A stretch of 52,942 bases of DNA from IMG/VR virus record IMGVR_UViG_3300036774_000105, positions 1 through 52,942 of that record. One strand, written 5' to 3'. Source of the stretch: a virus. The stretch's first letter is position 1. Every line of letters starts with the position of its first letter. Shown piece by piece: positions 15,402-24,349 of the stretch. The translations under genes were made by a program, and so were the position numbers. Under the pieces are notes generated by a model. The model was given only the letters and a program-made list of their open reading frames with translations, was not told the origin of the DNA and made no database searches.

Positions 15402-18400
15402 CAGGCGACCCTCCTGTCCATGTCATGCGTTATCACACCATTCTTGATGACGTCATTGAACTTGCTCTGGAAACGGAGAATCTCTCCTTTGGAAAGACCC
15501 GCGTCTTTCAAATCACTGACTAATTTCGGAAGATCTGTCTTCCTCATGTTCTCAAGAAGATCAGGTGGCACCTGGAAACTTTTCCCTATAGCCTCCCAGA
15601 TATAGCTCATTGTCTTACCGCCCCGACCACTCCATGCATAACCATTGTCAATCAAGGCGATTTTCCCATCGGGGTACAACATGAAGTTTCCCGTGTGCCT
15701 GTCAGTGTGTGTAATAAGAAAATCGAACGTCGCACACCGCATCTTCTCATCCATACTGCATTTCGTTTTCCATTGACCTACAGATCCAGCGGTCTGCGCT
15801 CCAATTGCAAACTCCATTGCCGAGCCATTTTCATGTTTCTCGGGGCCTACTTTGTTTTTCCACTCAATAGCCCGTACGATAACGTTCGGAACACGATTGA
15901 GCCCTATTGCTCGATCGACCAAATAGGCGCCCTTTTCGTGCGCCGCATCGCTTGCTACCCCAGGCTTCCATGCGACCTTTACCTTCTTCCCTTCAACTTC
16001 AATGTCGGCAACATAACTCGCATTGATGCCGCCACCGAGATGCATCCGCCCCGATGCCTTACCTGTCTGCATTCCCTTTATATGTTCACTGTCGGGCTGC
16101 TGTTCAAGAGCATGGATTGCCCGAAGAGGGTGCTCTGGCGCAACCCATGGCGCAGCCAATCGGATTTCCATTTTCCTCTTCTCTTCGCCTTTCGGAGTGT
16201 TGGGATCACTTTTTAGATATATCTTGGCGCGTTCCAGAAGGTGTTCCGCGCTGTAGCCACGATATCGATCTCTTACTGTCGGGTGTACGCCAGCGCTGCC
16301 GCGCCTTACCCTTCTGGCTTCCAGTACTTCATCAGCAAACCTATTTTTGTCAGCGACAACTTTCTTGTCCCAGGACATTTTCTCCCATCCCGCTGGGGCT
16401 GTATGTCTCGGGTTCGGTTTCCCTTCAGGTAGCGCCTGCGCAGCGATGGCTGCGGCCTCTCTTTTGCCCCGGCCAATGATGGGTTTCCCGAAATGCGGGT
16501 CTCCTTTCCTTGGCGCAGGAACACGAACCCACTTCCCGTTGACCTTTTTCCACCATCCATCCACCCGGTGATGCATCGAACCTTCATGATTGATGTTCGG
16601 GATCAGCCTTGCGATCTCAGCCGGGGCTGGGGCTGGGCCAATGAGCGGCGGGGGTTTCATCTCAGCCATCTGCTTAAATGCTTTCTCCGCGACGGCCATC
16701 ATCTCTCCTGGCTCCATTCCTTCGTTGATGCGCGCTCTGAATCCCTCTGCCTGGTCGGGCCATGCAAGATCGTGTAGTGCGATTAATTTTCCCCTGCCAG
16801 CAGAATGCGGCCCCTCACGTATAAGCATTTCAAACTCTTCCATGTTCTCTGGAAGCGCTATTCCACGAAGAAGGTTTTCTTTGATCTCTGGTGGCATATC
16901 GCCGATATGCCACACTTCATTCGCCGGTGTCCTCCCTTCGCCACCAAACAAACCGACAACTTTTGCGTATTCCGCCAAGGCATCGTTGTCCATGCCCCGC
17001 ATCCGACGCGCTATTCTCTCCTGCCATGCGGGGTCTGCCGCAAAGGCGTGCTTCTGCAGACGAATGTGCCTGAGAATCAGCCCCTCCGCCTGGGGCCTTA
17101 GCATCTTACCGGCATCGAGCAGTTCGAGGAACTTTTTCCTTCCTATGGTGCCCCTGTTTCGTTGATGTTCTATGACCGGGTTCTCTGCCTCCCGTTCGGG
17201 AGCCGTCTCTTGAAGAGGTTCCTTTTCTTTTTTGTCCCTTTTCGCAAACTCTATAGCCGCGAGTATTTCATCCTTGTCCGGAGTACCATGATTGATCTTC
17301 ACCAGCGCATCGATCTGTTCATCATCGAGATTATCTATCGCCTTTTCTCTTTTCGCTTTATCCGGAAATTCATCTTTTATTGCATTAATCAGCTTCTCCC
17401 TATTTTCATTCTCCTCACGAACGATAACCAGATCCTCCTCGGGGAACAGACTCACTCGCGCCCTGAAATCCTCCGCTCCCCCGGGGCCGGGATGATCGAA
17501 CTCGACGTAGCGCACTCCGTCCTTTTTGAACTGTGGCATCATTCGTTTTATGATGTCATCAGGCCCCTCCCCCTCATCCAGCGCTTGAAGAACTTCCTCA
17601 TCGATGTCCTGGACTTTCCCTGGCTTCGCATCCACGGCGAGTACTTTCGGTTTGCCTTTTCCTCCGGCATGCCCCGCAGCCAGGGGATCGTTTGCGAATC
17701 CCTGGGCGGCGCTTTGATGGGGTGCAAGGTAGACCGGCTCCCCTGGCTTGAAGTCCTCAAAGCTGGCCGTAGTACCATGGTAGAACCGCTGGGGCTCTCC
17801 TTTTTCTTGTTCCTGCCTTTTTGCATTTCCGCGCCTTCTCAGTATGCGCTCCGCTTCTCCCTCGCCCGGGGGTGCCTCGATATCTTCTCCTGTCATGTTC
17901 CCCAGTTCATGAAGCGTCTTCTGATGTTCCGCGCGCATTTCTTTCGGGATCGGGTCACCGCGCTTCCAGCCCTCGGGTGCGATGCCGATCTTTTTGTAGT
18001 CATTCCATTTTCCATCCGTCTTCTTGATGCGCACACTGATGTACTTTCCCCAGCGCACGGTGTCGCCGATCGCAATGGCATGCCCTTTGTAAATCATCTC
18101 CCCCTCGAGGGCGGCATTATACAAGGGCATCAATTGCGCTCTCAGAATCAGCCGATCGATGGGCTGGCGCATGGCAGCGGCAACGGTACGTTTCTGTTCG
18201 CGTTCTCTCAGCCCGAATACATCAGGGATCAGGTTCTCCAGCCCCTGGCGTTTGCCGGATTCAACTTCGGCCAACCTGGAGACCATCTCAGGAAGTGTCG
18301 CCAAGGAATGCGCCTCATCGTAGGAATGACTGTTGTAGCGCATCTCTATGTCCTCCAGGATTTCGTGTTCCGTGTATTCGTCTTTCTCATCATCCGCTAT

Positions 18401-19264
18401 GGAATCCCCGATCCATATTTCCCAGTCAGGCGTGTAGGGTTTGCCCATATGATTGCTGCCGCCAGCCCAGTCGGGATCGAACATCGTAGTGACCAACTTG
18501 TCATCGACGATATAAATGGTGTAAGGGCCAATCTCGCCTTCATCAGAAACCTTCACCGTCTCCGTGGAGGGCAACGCCTGCCTGGGGGTCGCCCAGTCCT
18601 TTGTGATCAACTTGTGGCCCTTCCTGGCCTTCAGTAGATCGAGCAACCCGTCCATAGAAACTTCGTGAATCGGTCCCATGAATCTGGCATCATCGTAGTT
18701 CTCCAGGAATGCTTGCTTTGCCAATTCACTCCCGTCAAAGCCCAGCATCACTTTGTCTTCGTCATATTTCCCTGTCTCAGGGTTCATGCACTCAATGATG
18801 AAAGCGTTCTCCGCGTCCTTGTTCGGACCCATGAAGCAGTCGACCTGGTCACCATCTACTCCCTCAGTGGTGCGAATGTATCCGTAGGGATGCGTCATCT
18901 TTGTGCGCCACTCGCTACCGTCGGCATCCTCGCCCTCGCGGATGGAGCCTTTCCTGTTTTCAATGGAGATCGGCAATCCCTGAAACTCGCGCCTCCCTTG
19001 TAGTTTTGCTTTCTCCACAAACCTGACCGCCTCGATAACCTGCTCTTGCATGACCGCGGGCGCCACAGCTTCTGTACCGAAAAGCGTTGTCAGGTGCGCG
19101 ACCAGATCGTCGGGCGTCCACCCTTCCTTCTCCGCTCTTTCCACCATGTCCATTGCGTCATCGCGCATGACCGCGTAGGCAGCTGTCAGGTCCATGGCCA
19201 GGGGCTGTTGCATGGCCTGAACTTCCTTGATGGAAAGGTTGGGGAAGATCAATTCGTCAGGCAT
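15401..19264 (-). CDS. 1287-residue polyvalent protein: pyrophosphatase-like, ADP-ribosyltransferase-like and PI3/4-kinase-like domains
   Basis: A giant multidomain protein in the head operon. Residues about 93-215 (GLPISIENRKGSIREGEDADG; HPYGYI; DGDQVDCFMGPN) match the inorganic-pyrophosphatase-like domain found in phage polyvalent proteins. About 490-618 (RFYHGTTASFEDFKPGEPVYLA; VLAVDAKPGKVQDI) looks like a small ADP-ribosyltransferase. About 1070-1285 is a lipid/protein-kinase fold: Gly-rich loop GRMHLGGG, KVAWKPG, catalytic THTDRHTGNF (Asp1188, Asn1193) and LIDNG (Asp1206), the D-R-H-x-x-N plus D-x-G pattern of PI3/4-kinase relatives. Linkers (350-480, 690-1060) are helical and charged. 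In known polyvalent proteins such domains are injected with DNA and disarm host defence; that role here is inference. Confidence 0.75.
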   Translation of the reverse strand: MPDELIFPNLSIKEVQAMQQPLAMDLTAAYAVMRDDAMDMVERAEKEGWTPDDLVAHLTTLFGTEAVAPAVMQEQVIEAVRFVEKAKLQGRREFQGLPISIENRKGSIREGEDADGSEWRTKMTHPYGYIRTTEGVDGDQVDCFMGPNKDAENAFIIECMNPETGKYDEDKVMLGFDGSELAKQAFLENYDDARFMGPIHEVSMDGLLDLLKARKGHKLITKDWATPRQALPSTETVKVSDEGEIGPYTIYIVDDKLVTTMFDPDWAGGSNHMGKPYTPDWEIWIGDSIADDEKDEYTEHEILEDIEMRYNSHSYDEAHSLATLPEMVSRLAEVESGKRQGLENLIPDVFGLREREQKRTVAAAMRQPIDRLILRAQLMPLYNAALEGEMIYKGHAIAIGDTVRWGKYISVRIKKTDGKWNDYKKIGIAPEGWKRGDPIPKEMRAEHQKTLHELGNMTGEDIEAPPGEGEAERILRRRGNAKRQEQEKGEPQRFYHGTTASFEDFKPGEPVYLAPHQSAAQGFANDPLAAGHAGGKGKPKVLAVDAKPGKVQDIDEEVLQALDEGEGPDDIIKRMMPQFKKDGVRYVEFDHPGPGGAEDFRARVSLFPEEDLVIVREENENREKLINAIKDEFPDKAKREKAIDNLDDEQIDALVKINHGTPDKDEILAAIEFAKRDKKEKEPLQETAPEREAENPVIEHQRNRGTIGRKKFLELLDAGKMLRPQAEGLILRHIRLQKHAFAADPAWQERIARRMRGMDNDALAEYAKVVGLFGGEGRTPANEVWHIGDMPPEIKENLLRGIALPENMEEFEMLIREGPHSAGRGKLIALHDLAWPDQAEGFRARINEGMEPGEMMAVAEKAFKQMAEMKPPPLIGPAPAPAEIARLIPNINHEGSMHHRVDGWWKKVNGKWVRVPAPRKGDPHFGKPIIGRGKREAAAIAAQALPEGKPNPRHTAPAGWEKMSWDKKVVADKNRFADEVLEARRVRRGSAGVHPTVRDRYRGYSAEHLLERAKIYLKSDPNTPKGEEKRKMEIRLAAPWVAPEHPLRAIHALEQQPDSEHIKGMQTGKASGRMHLGGGINASYVADIEVEGKKVKVAWKPGVASDAAHEKGAYLVDRAIGLNRVPNVIVRAIEWKNKVGPEKHENGSAMEFAIGAQTAGSVGQWKTKCSMDEKMRCATFDFLITHTDRHTGNFMLYPDGKIALIDNGYAWSGRGGKTMSYIWEAIGKSFQVPPDLLENMRKTDLPKLVSDLKDAGLSKGEILRFQSKFNDVIKNGVITHDMDRRVA

Positions 19265-19388
19265 GTGCTTTCAGTATTGCCAGGGCTATTATCGCGACTG
19301 CGAGAATCAGTCCTACGACGCTGCATATGAAAAAGCGTTTCCTTTCCTGGCGTAGCGCCAACTTTCCTTTGCGGTGATCAATCTCCAT
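19257..19388 (-). CDS. small single-span membrane protein
   Basis: 43 residues from ATG 19388, which overlaps the end of the preceding gene; a longer frame upstream is shadow. A basic N-terminus (HRKGKLALRQERKRF) precedes one strong membrane segment (ICSVVGLILAVAIIALAIL). It overlaps the polyvalent gene start by 8 bases. It may be an inner-membrane partner of the 105-residue protein before it. Function unknown. Confidence 0.6.
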   Translation of the reverse strand: MEIDHRKGKLALRQERKRFFICSVVGLILAVAIIALAILKAHA

Positions 19389-19695
19389 CTTTTTTATCCG
19401 AATGAGGAATCCCAAGAGATGCACGACGTAGAAAATTGTCGATATTCTCCTGTTCCTTTTTGACGGCTTGCGCGGCGGATATTCCATCGCCGTTTGCCAC
19501 CTTTGTCATGGTTACGATCAGCGCATCTCCCTGCACTTTGTTGGCATTCAGAAGACGAAACATTGCCGCCTTGATAATGTGTATGTCTTTGGGAATCCTG
19601 GCCACCTTGCGCAAGGAAACAATAGTTGCCGTAAGCCCGGAAACTATCAATGTGCCAACCACAGCAGTCAAAATATCTGAGAAGTTAACGATCAT
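19378..19695 (-). CDS. small membrane-anchored helical protein
   Basis: 105 residues. An N-terminal membrane segment (ILTAVVGTLIVSGLTATIVSL) is followed by a cytoplasmic helical region (KDIHIIKAAMFRLLNANKV...KKEQENIDNFLRRA), the layout of spanin- or holin-associated accessory proteins, although no lysis gene is adjacent. It lies between a zinc-ribbon gene and another tiny membrane protein, all in the portal operon. Function unknown. Confidence 0.6.
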   Translation of the reverse strand: MIVNFSDILTAVVGTLIVSGLTATIVSLRKVARIPKDIHIIKAAMFRLLNANKVQGDALIVTMTKVANGDGISAAQAVKKEQENIDNFLRRASLGIPHSDKKDGD

Positions 19696-19857
19696 TTAAT
19701 CGCCTCCGTCCTGGGGATTGTCTGGTTTGAATATCTCTTGCCGGACTCCGCACCTTGGACATTGAATGGTTTCCTTTTTCCCTTTATCGACCATTTGGCT
19801 TTTTATAATATGGGCTGGCAACAGAGGCCAGTCGTTCCCGCATGCCTTGCAGATCAC
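19696..19857 (-). CDS. small zinc-ribbon protein
   Basis: 53 residues if translation begins at GTG 19857, just after the portal stop and downstream of GGACAGGG. An ATG at 19911 inside the portal gene would give 71. Two CxxC knuckles, CKACG near the start and CPRCG about 28 residues later, form a zinc-ribbon. Likely a nucleic-acid or protein adaptor; role unknown. The start choice is uncertain. Confidence 0.55.
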   Translation of the reverse strand: MICKACGNDWPLLPAHIIKSQMVDKGKKETIQCPRCGVRQEIFKPDNPQDGGD

Positions 19858-19858
19858 A

Positions 19859-21415
19859 TCAATTGCCCTGTCCAATCTGGCGCATATGCAGCGGGTCCAT
19901 GGCACTTCCATCAGGGGGTGCGCCTCCCGCCTGGCCCGTGGGCAGATCGTACTTGGGGTCTGCAAATGGCTCCTCATTCCTGGCAAGGCGTATCTCATTC
20001 ACCGCGTAGATCCCACTCTTCACCTTGTTTGTGTCCAGGGTCAGCTCCTCTTCATCGCTCAGTCCTGTTTTGTATTCAAGGTGATAGTCGCTTCCAAACC
20101 GCCAGGTCAGTACATCATTATTGAATGCGCTTTCGATCATTTTCACGATGGGGTAGATTCCCTTCTCGCGCTCGATGCGCTCCTGGCTTTCGCTTGTACT
20201 GCGCCCGCTTGTGTCTTCGCTGCCTGTCAGGTTGATTTCGTTATTGCTCATATTGAAGACGAGGGCGACGGTTTTCAGAATCTTCTCCTGTCGCGCGTCC
20301 TGGTATGAAAAGGTTTGTTCCTTTGACAGATCCAGAATGGCAGGCTGACCGTATCCCGAGAGTACACGGATGGCTCCCTTCCTGGGCATGTTTATGATCG
20401 ATTCGATTCTGCTTTGTTCCGCCACATCCATGGGCATCTGGAAATCAGCCGGCGCATTCGTGATGTCTCCAAATGGTGAAGACTCCCCAAACAGGGCCAG
20501 CTTGTCAGGAGGCTGCGTTCCATCCGCTCGCATGGCCGCTGCCTGGTCGAAGAACAGAATCTCCGCCAGCTTGTTCACCAAGCATTCAAGGGGGATCGCA
20601 CCGTATGCCATGTCGCTTGAAGGGATGTAGCTCTTGTAGACGATTTCGTCCGCAAAGTAAACCTTTGCCTCGACCGCGGGGATCATCTGAATGTAGGCCG
20701 TCAGGGGGCTCACGTATCGCGCACGGAAAGGGATCACCGTCCCGCCTGGCAGCACATAGACATTATCGATCACGCTTGATTGCGGGTTTTCGTCTTTGTA
20801 CCAGGCCCAGCTGCCATGCACCATTGCGTCTTTCACGCTTTTCTTGATGAAGTCATCGTAGGTGTCATGAGCGTTGGGATGCTGCAACCAGTCTTCGATC
20901 TGTTCTGCCCGATCGTCAGTTTCCTCGCGCAGGCGCTTTCTCCACCGCAGAAGAGCGGAGGAAAAGTTTCCCATGTCGGGATGCAGGTCGACCAGGTGCT
21001 GCTTTATCATGCGCTGGGCCGCGATGCGAGTGCTGATATGATTCCAATCCAGGGGATTGTCGGCTTCCTTGAAAACCGCGAATGCCATTTTCATTCGGCT
21101 TTCGAGTCTGTCCTCGATCTTGCTTTTCTTCTCGACACTCCACTCCAGGGCGGCGATGCGATTCATTCGAGCGGTGACAATTCCAAAGACAGGGCTGCAC
21201 ATGCGGAACAGGTTGATGCGCTCCTCGAGGGTAAGTCCGAATAGCGGGCGCTCGATCTCTCCTTGGATGATCGTTCCTTTGCGGCCATAGCCTGCTACGT
21301 TCCATGTCTCGCTGGCCGTGTAGAGGTTGATTCCGCGTGCTTTGCGTTCTCTCCCGAGGTATGCGCTTTGCTCTTGTGTGAGCATTGACTCCGATGACAA
21401 TGCGTAGATGGGCAT
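19859..21415 (-). CDS. portal protein
   Basis: 518 residues. It matches the HK97/Mu-like portal layout: an N-terminal arm, a helical region (NLFRMCSPVFGIVTARMNRIAALEW), a long central clip/stem part with PGGTVIPFRARYVSP, and a C-terminal region with SGRSTSESQERIEREKGIYP and the acidic LSDEEELTLDTNKVKSG. It comes after terminase and two small genes and before the head operon. The dodecameric portal forms the DNA entry vertex. Start ATG 21415. Confidence 0.8.
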   Translation of the reverse strand: MPIYALSSESMLTQEQSAYLGRERKARGINLYTASETWNVAGYGRKGTIIQGEIERPLFGLTLEERINLFRMCSPVFGIVTARMNRIAALEWSVEKKSKIEDRLESRMKMAFAVFKEADNPLDWNHISTRIAAQRMIKQHLVDLHPDMGNFSSALLRWRKRLREETDDRAEQIEDWLQHPNAHDTYDDFIKKSVKDAMVHGSWAWYKDENPQSSVIDNVYVLPGGTVIPFRARYVSPLTAYIQMIPAVEAKVYFADEIVYKSYIPSSDMAYGAIPLECLVNKLAEILFFDQAAAMRADGTQPPDKLALFGESSPFGDITNAPADFQMPMDVAEQSRIESIINMPRKGAIRVLSGYGQPAILDLSKEQTFSYQDARQEKILKTVALVFNMSNNEINLTGSEDTSGRSTSESQERIEREKGIYPIVKMIESAFNNDVLTWRFGSDYHLEYKTGLSDEEELTLDTNKVKSGIYAVNEIRLARNEEPFADPKYDLPTGQAGGAPPDGSAMDPLHMRQIGQGN

Positions 21416-21432
21416 GGCAGCCCTCCCTTTTG

Positions 21433-21708
21433 TTACGTCTTTTGTTCAGCCGCCGGTCCAGCCTCAGGAATTGGGACTCCCGGCATCACAAGATCTATGG
21501 TGTAAACCTTGAGGTGCGCTTCTCCCTTCCCTTCGGAATCCACATGGCCATTGCTCTCGACATGGACAAATCCCTTTGCGGATGCCTTTGTCACCATGTC
21601 AGTGAGCATCTCTTTGACGGGTGCGGGGATGTAGGGCCACGCCGGGCTTGCGGCAGCCTTCTTGAGAATCTCAGGTCCGTCACCCTGGTAGATAATCGAC
21701 CAACTCAT
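21433..21708 (-). CDS. small hypothetical protein between terminase and portal
   Basis: 91 residues, MSWSIIYQGDGPEILKKAAA. A helical half (APVKEMLTDMVTKASAKG) is followed by a beta half (HVESNGHVDSEGKGEAHLKVYTIDLV). The family is not recognised. GGAGG lies just before the ATG. Position suggests a packaging or head-related accessory. Confidence 0.6.
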   Translation of the reverse strand: MSWSIIYQGDGPEILKKAAASPAWPYIPAPVKEMLTDMVTKASAKGFVHVESNGHVDSEGKGEAHLKVYTIDLVMPGVPIPEAGPAAEQKT

Positions 21709-21726
21709 TGAAACCTCCTATGATCT

Positions 21727-22029
21727 TCATCGCCTCAAGGGCGGTGGAGTCCACGTTGGAAAGTTGCACTCGGGGCAACGTTGGAAAATCCCCCAAGGGG
21801 TGCGCTGGAAGATACGATTCTGCGCTTCCGCATCTTTGTGATCCCACTTATAGCCACAAGAAGGGCATTCAACCGTTGGCGTCATGTCTTCCTTGAACCG
21901 ATGCTGCTTCCTGTATTCGGAGATGATAAGAAGGGCCTGCTCTCGCGTGACGGGCGTTTTCTTTTTCGGGGGTAGAGGAAGTTTATCAAGTCTGTCCAGG
22001 ACTTGTGCTGCTGGCGTACCTTGGCTCAT
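21727..22029 (-). CDS. zinc-ribbon protein in the terminase-portal interval
   Basis: 100 residues. A helical N-terminus (VTREQALLIISEYRKQHRFK) is followed by a two-knuckle zinc ribbon, CPSCGYKWDH and CPECNFP about 30 residues apart. It ends 3 bases from the terminase stop in tight operon spacing. Possibly a small DNA-binding accessory to packaging; no specific family recognised. Confidence 0.65.
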   Translation of the reverse strand: MSQGTPAAQVLDRLDKLPLPPKKKTPVTREQALLIISEYRKQHRFKEDMTPTVECPSCGYKWDHKDAEAQNRIFQRTPWGIFQRCPECNFPTWTPPPLRR

Positions 22030-22031
22030 TG

Positions 22032-23759
22032 CTATCCCCCTGCTGGTACTGTAGCGTCTTGCACAGGCGTTGGCAACCGTCTTGTCAGTTTTGCGGCCAT
22101 GTTCCTGGCGAGAATCAGATAGGTGAGAGCATGCAGGAAATGGTCAGGGCCCGTCTCTTCCCATTTCCAGGCGCCCTTCCCTCCGTATGCCTCGGGGTCA
22201 TAAACACGCACGCTGTTGCCGACTTGCTCGTATAGGTTGGGAATCGTTGGAGCATTTACGGGCAGCATGATGAATTGACTTTGCACGGCCTCTTTGGCCT
22301 GGTCGATAGCCGCGGTACGCCCCACCGTCAGCACTTTCTGCATCAGGCTATCCTTCTTACTCACATCGCCCTGGGCATAGAAGCATGCAAAGAACCCACG
22401 GAACCGTGAGCAGATTACTTTTGTCAGTCGCGTCTCGGGCATGGCATCCATGACACCGACGTTGACGCGGTAGCGTTGGAGAAGCGCCATAAGATCGGAT
22501 ATCTCCCGTATCTCATCGGTGATGCAGAGGCTTTTCAGTCGCACTTGATGAATGCTGTTCACCAGGCGGGCGATCCAGACATTGAACCGCGTGCCCACAT
22601 CGATGCCCGCCAGCGTGAGTCCTGGCTCCGTGTTGCTCGCTGGCATCGTGTAGTCTTCCATGCATGCGTTCAGCATCTCAGCGTCGATCATGGCTCCCTT
22701 TGGCATGTATTCCAGGCCAAGGTCTCCGTTGATGTGGGCCTTCTTTTTCTCCTCGTCTTTTGTTCCGTCATCCAGACGCTGCAGCAGTTCATTCGTTGTG
22801 ACGTAGCCCGTGAACAACTTCGAGAAGTGCATTCCCCAGTGCCCCGCCTTTGCTGCCTCGGTGTTCTCGGGAACCCACTCTCCGATGCCCTTTCGGTTGA
22901 CTGGGGCTCCACATTTATCGCAGATGCACCTGGCTTCATGTCCACCGTTCGGCTCCCAGTCAGGATCGAGTACTCGGTAGTTTCCCTCTCCCTCATCCCG
23001 TACCAGGTGCTTGAACTCATCCAGGATGATTGGGTGGCCTCGGTCGCATCGAAGGGTCCAGAAATGCTTCGAGCTTTTTGCGAAGCTGTTTGTGATTCCT
23101 TTCTTTGGAATGCTGGGGTTCCCCAGGCGAATGTCCCAGCGGTACTTGGAATGAGCCATACGCTCGACCACCTTGTTCAGGTTGTCCTGGTCACATTCGT
23201 CTTCCTCGTCGATGATACCGACGTCTGCCACAAATTCCTTGAATCCTGCCACGCTGTTGCTGCCGACGTAGGCCACCGTCCCTTTCCCGAATTGCTTCAG
23301 GCTTACGCTTTGCGCGCGGCTGCGCCCCGCCTGGTCTGCCTTCACTTGCTCATGCCGCATGTACGCAGAGTACAGGGGAGTGTAGTCCACCGTTCGATCC
23401 ACGCGTTCTCGGACAAACCGACTCACCAGGTCATAGGTGGGCATGACATGAAAGGTGCGCAATCCTTTGATCGCCAGGGTGATCTCCAACCAGATCGCCC
23501 ATTCGGAAACACCCGCCTGCGTTCCCTTCTTGGCGACAAAGCTCGATACAATCCCCTTGGCCATCATGTCAGGAATCTGGTAGAGCAGAACCAGGTAAGG
23601 GTGCGCCTCAAAGTCCAGGACCTCGTTCTTATGCGTACGATGGATAAAATGGCTTATCCAGTCATCATCACTGATCCCGCCCGCGACGTGGAAATCATTC
23701 CAGCTTTTCTGTTCCAGCAATAGCTGGTCGATGTCAGTTGTTTTTGTGAGGACCGCCAT
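22032..23759 (-). CDS. terminase large subunit (lambda GpA-like)
   Basis: 575 residues. The ATPase part shows a degenerate Walker A (VAKKGTQAGVSEW, about 75-87) and a clear Walker B with catalytic acids (VGIIDEEDECD, 180-190). A CxxC pair (CICDKCG) lies in the middle and the nuclease part begins LTLAGIDVGTRFN. These features fit the GpA family rather than T4-gp17 types. The enzyme packages DNA through the portal and cuts it. The start overlaps the small-subunit stop by 26 bases. Confidence 0.85.
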   Translation of the reverse strand: MAVLTKTTDIDQLLLEQKSWNDFHVAGGISDDDWISHFIHRTHKNEVLDFEAHPYLVLLYQIPDMMAKGIVSSFVAKKGTQAGVSEWAIWLEITLAIKGLRTFHVMPTYDLVSRFVRERVDRTVDYTPLYSAYMRHEQVKADQAGRSRAQSVSLKQFGKGTVAYVGSNSVAGFKEFVADVGIIDEEDECDQDNLNKVVERMAHSKYRWDIRLGNPSIPKKGITNSFAKSSKHFWTLRCDRGHPIILDEFKHLVRDEGEGNYRVLDPDWEPNGGHEARCICDKCGAPVNRKGIGEWVPENTEAAKAGHWGMHFSKLFTGYVTTNELLQRLDDGTKDEEKKKAHINGDLGLEYMPKGAMIDAEMLNACMEDYTMPASNTEPGLTLAGIDVGTRFNVWIARLVNSIHQVRLKSLCITDEIREISDLMALLQRYRVNVGVMDAMPETRLTKVICSRFRGFFACFYAQGDVSKKDSLMQKVLTVGRTAAIDQAKEAVQSQFIMLPVNAPTIPNLYEQVGNSVRVYDPEAYGGKGAWKWEETGPDHFLHALTYLILARNMAAKLTRRLPTPVQDATVPAGG

Positions 23760-24240
23760 TTGTTCCCGCTCCCATGAGCAGCAGCATGTTCTTTTTCATT
23801 ACCAACAGCTTCTCAGGATCGCGCTCCTCACTGCGCCCCGTAGCCTGCCCCATGTCAAATGAAATCTTTCGTTTCCAACGTTTCGGCATCCTATTCGAGA
23901 GCCAGAACTCTTGGGCGCGTGTATTCCCCGGGATGTCGCGCTCGACTATGCGAATCGGCGTTGCAGGATCGCCCTCTTTGTCTGGAGGCTTGTAGTGAAT
24001 CTCGCGGACCTTATGACCAAGGGCTCGCTTGATCACGGCGGCTTCCACAAGGCGATTCGGCTCTTTTTTTCCTTCGGTTATGGCTGCTTGAAAAACAGGA
24101 TATTTGTTCTTCCAAACCGTCAAGACAGCCGGACTGATACCAAGGGCAGCTGCGATCTCCTTCTCGATCATGCCTGTTTCGGCCAGGCGCTTGGCCTCTT
24201 CAGGGTGAAAGTCGGCGCGGTAGGGGCTCTTACGGCCCAT
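23734..24240 (-). CDS. terminase small subunit
   Basis: 168 residues. The N-terminal half is a helix-turn-helix (ETGMIEKEIAAALGISPAVLTVWKNKYP) like those of phage TerS proteins that recognise the packaging site. The remainder is charged, including RIVERDIPGNTRAQEFWLSNR, a phrase common in TerS proteins. It overlaps the large subunit in the usual TerS-TerL order. The ATG lies inside the end of a tiny membrane-protein gene. Confidence 0.8.
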   Translation of the reverse strand: MGRKSPYRADFHPEEAKRLAETGMIEKEIAAALGISPAVLTVWKNKYPVFQAAITEGKKEPNRLVEAAVIKRALGHKVREIHYKPPDKEGDPATPIRIVERDIPGNTRAQEFWLSNRMPKRWKRKISFDMGQATGRSEERDPEKLLVMKKNMLLLMGAGTNGGPHKNN

Positions 24241-24349
24241 TGTGAGGCTCCTTGCGCTTGTCTATCTTGCGCTGTAGCCACGTAAACAGGGCCAAGGCCA
24301 GAAGGAAGCCTCCTGTCCACACCAGAACCGCTGCCAGCTGCTCACCCAT
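24230..24349 (-). CDS. 39-residue single-span membrane protein
   Basis: A short gene fitted exactly between the methyltransferase and terminase: its ATG (24349) overlaps the methyltransferase stop by 8 bases and its TAA overlaps the TerS start. The product begins MGEQLAAVLVWTGG, has one membrane helix (about residues 5-25) and a basic tail (QRKIDKRKEPHNGP). The nested overlaps on both sides argue for real translation. Function unknown. Confidence 0.6.
   Translation of the reverse strand: MGEQLAAVLVWTGGFLLALALFTWLQRKIDKRKEPHNGP

Noticed and set aside
17162-18637. A 491-codon open frame on the + strand, and similar long + frames at 22476-23723 and 30234-31394
   Set aside because: Each lies exactly opposite a convincing minus-strand gene (polyvalent protein, terminase, VWA protein), lacks a ribosome-binding site and has Cys/His/Arg-rich composition typical of reverse-complement shadows.
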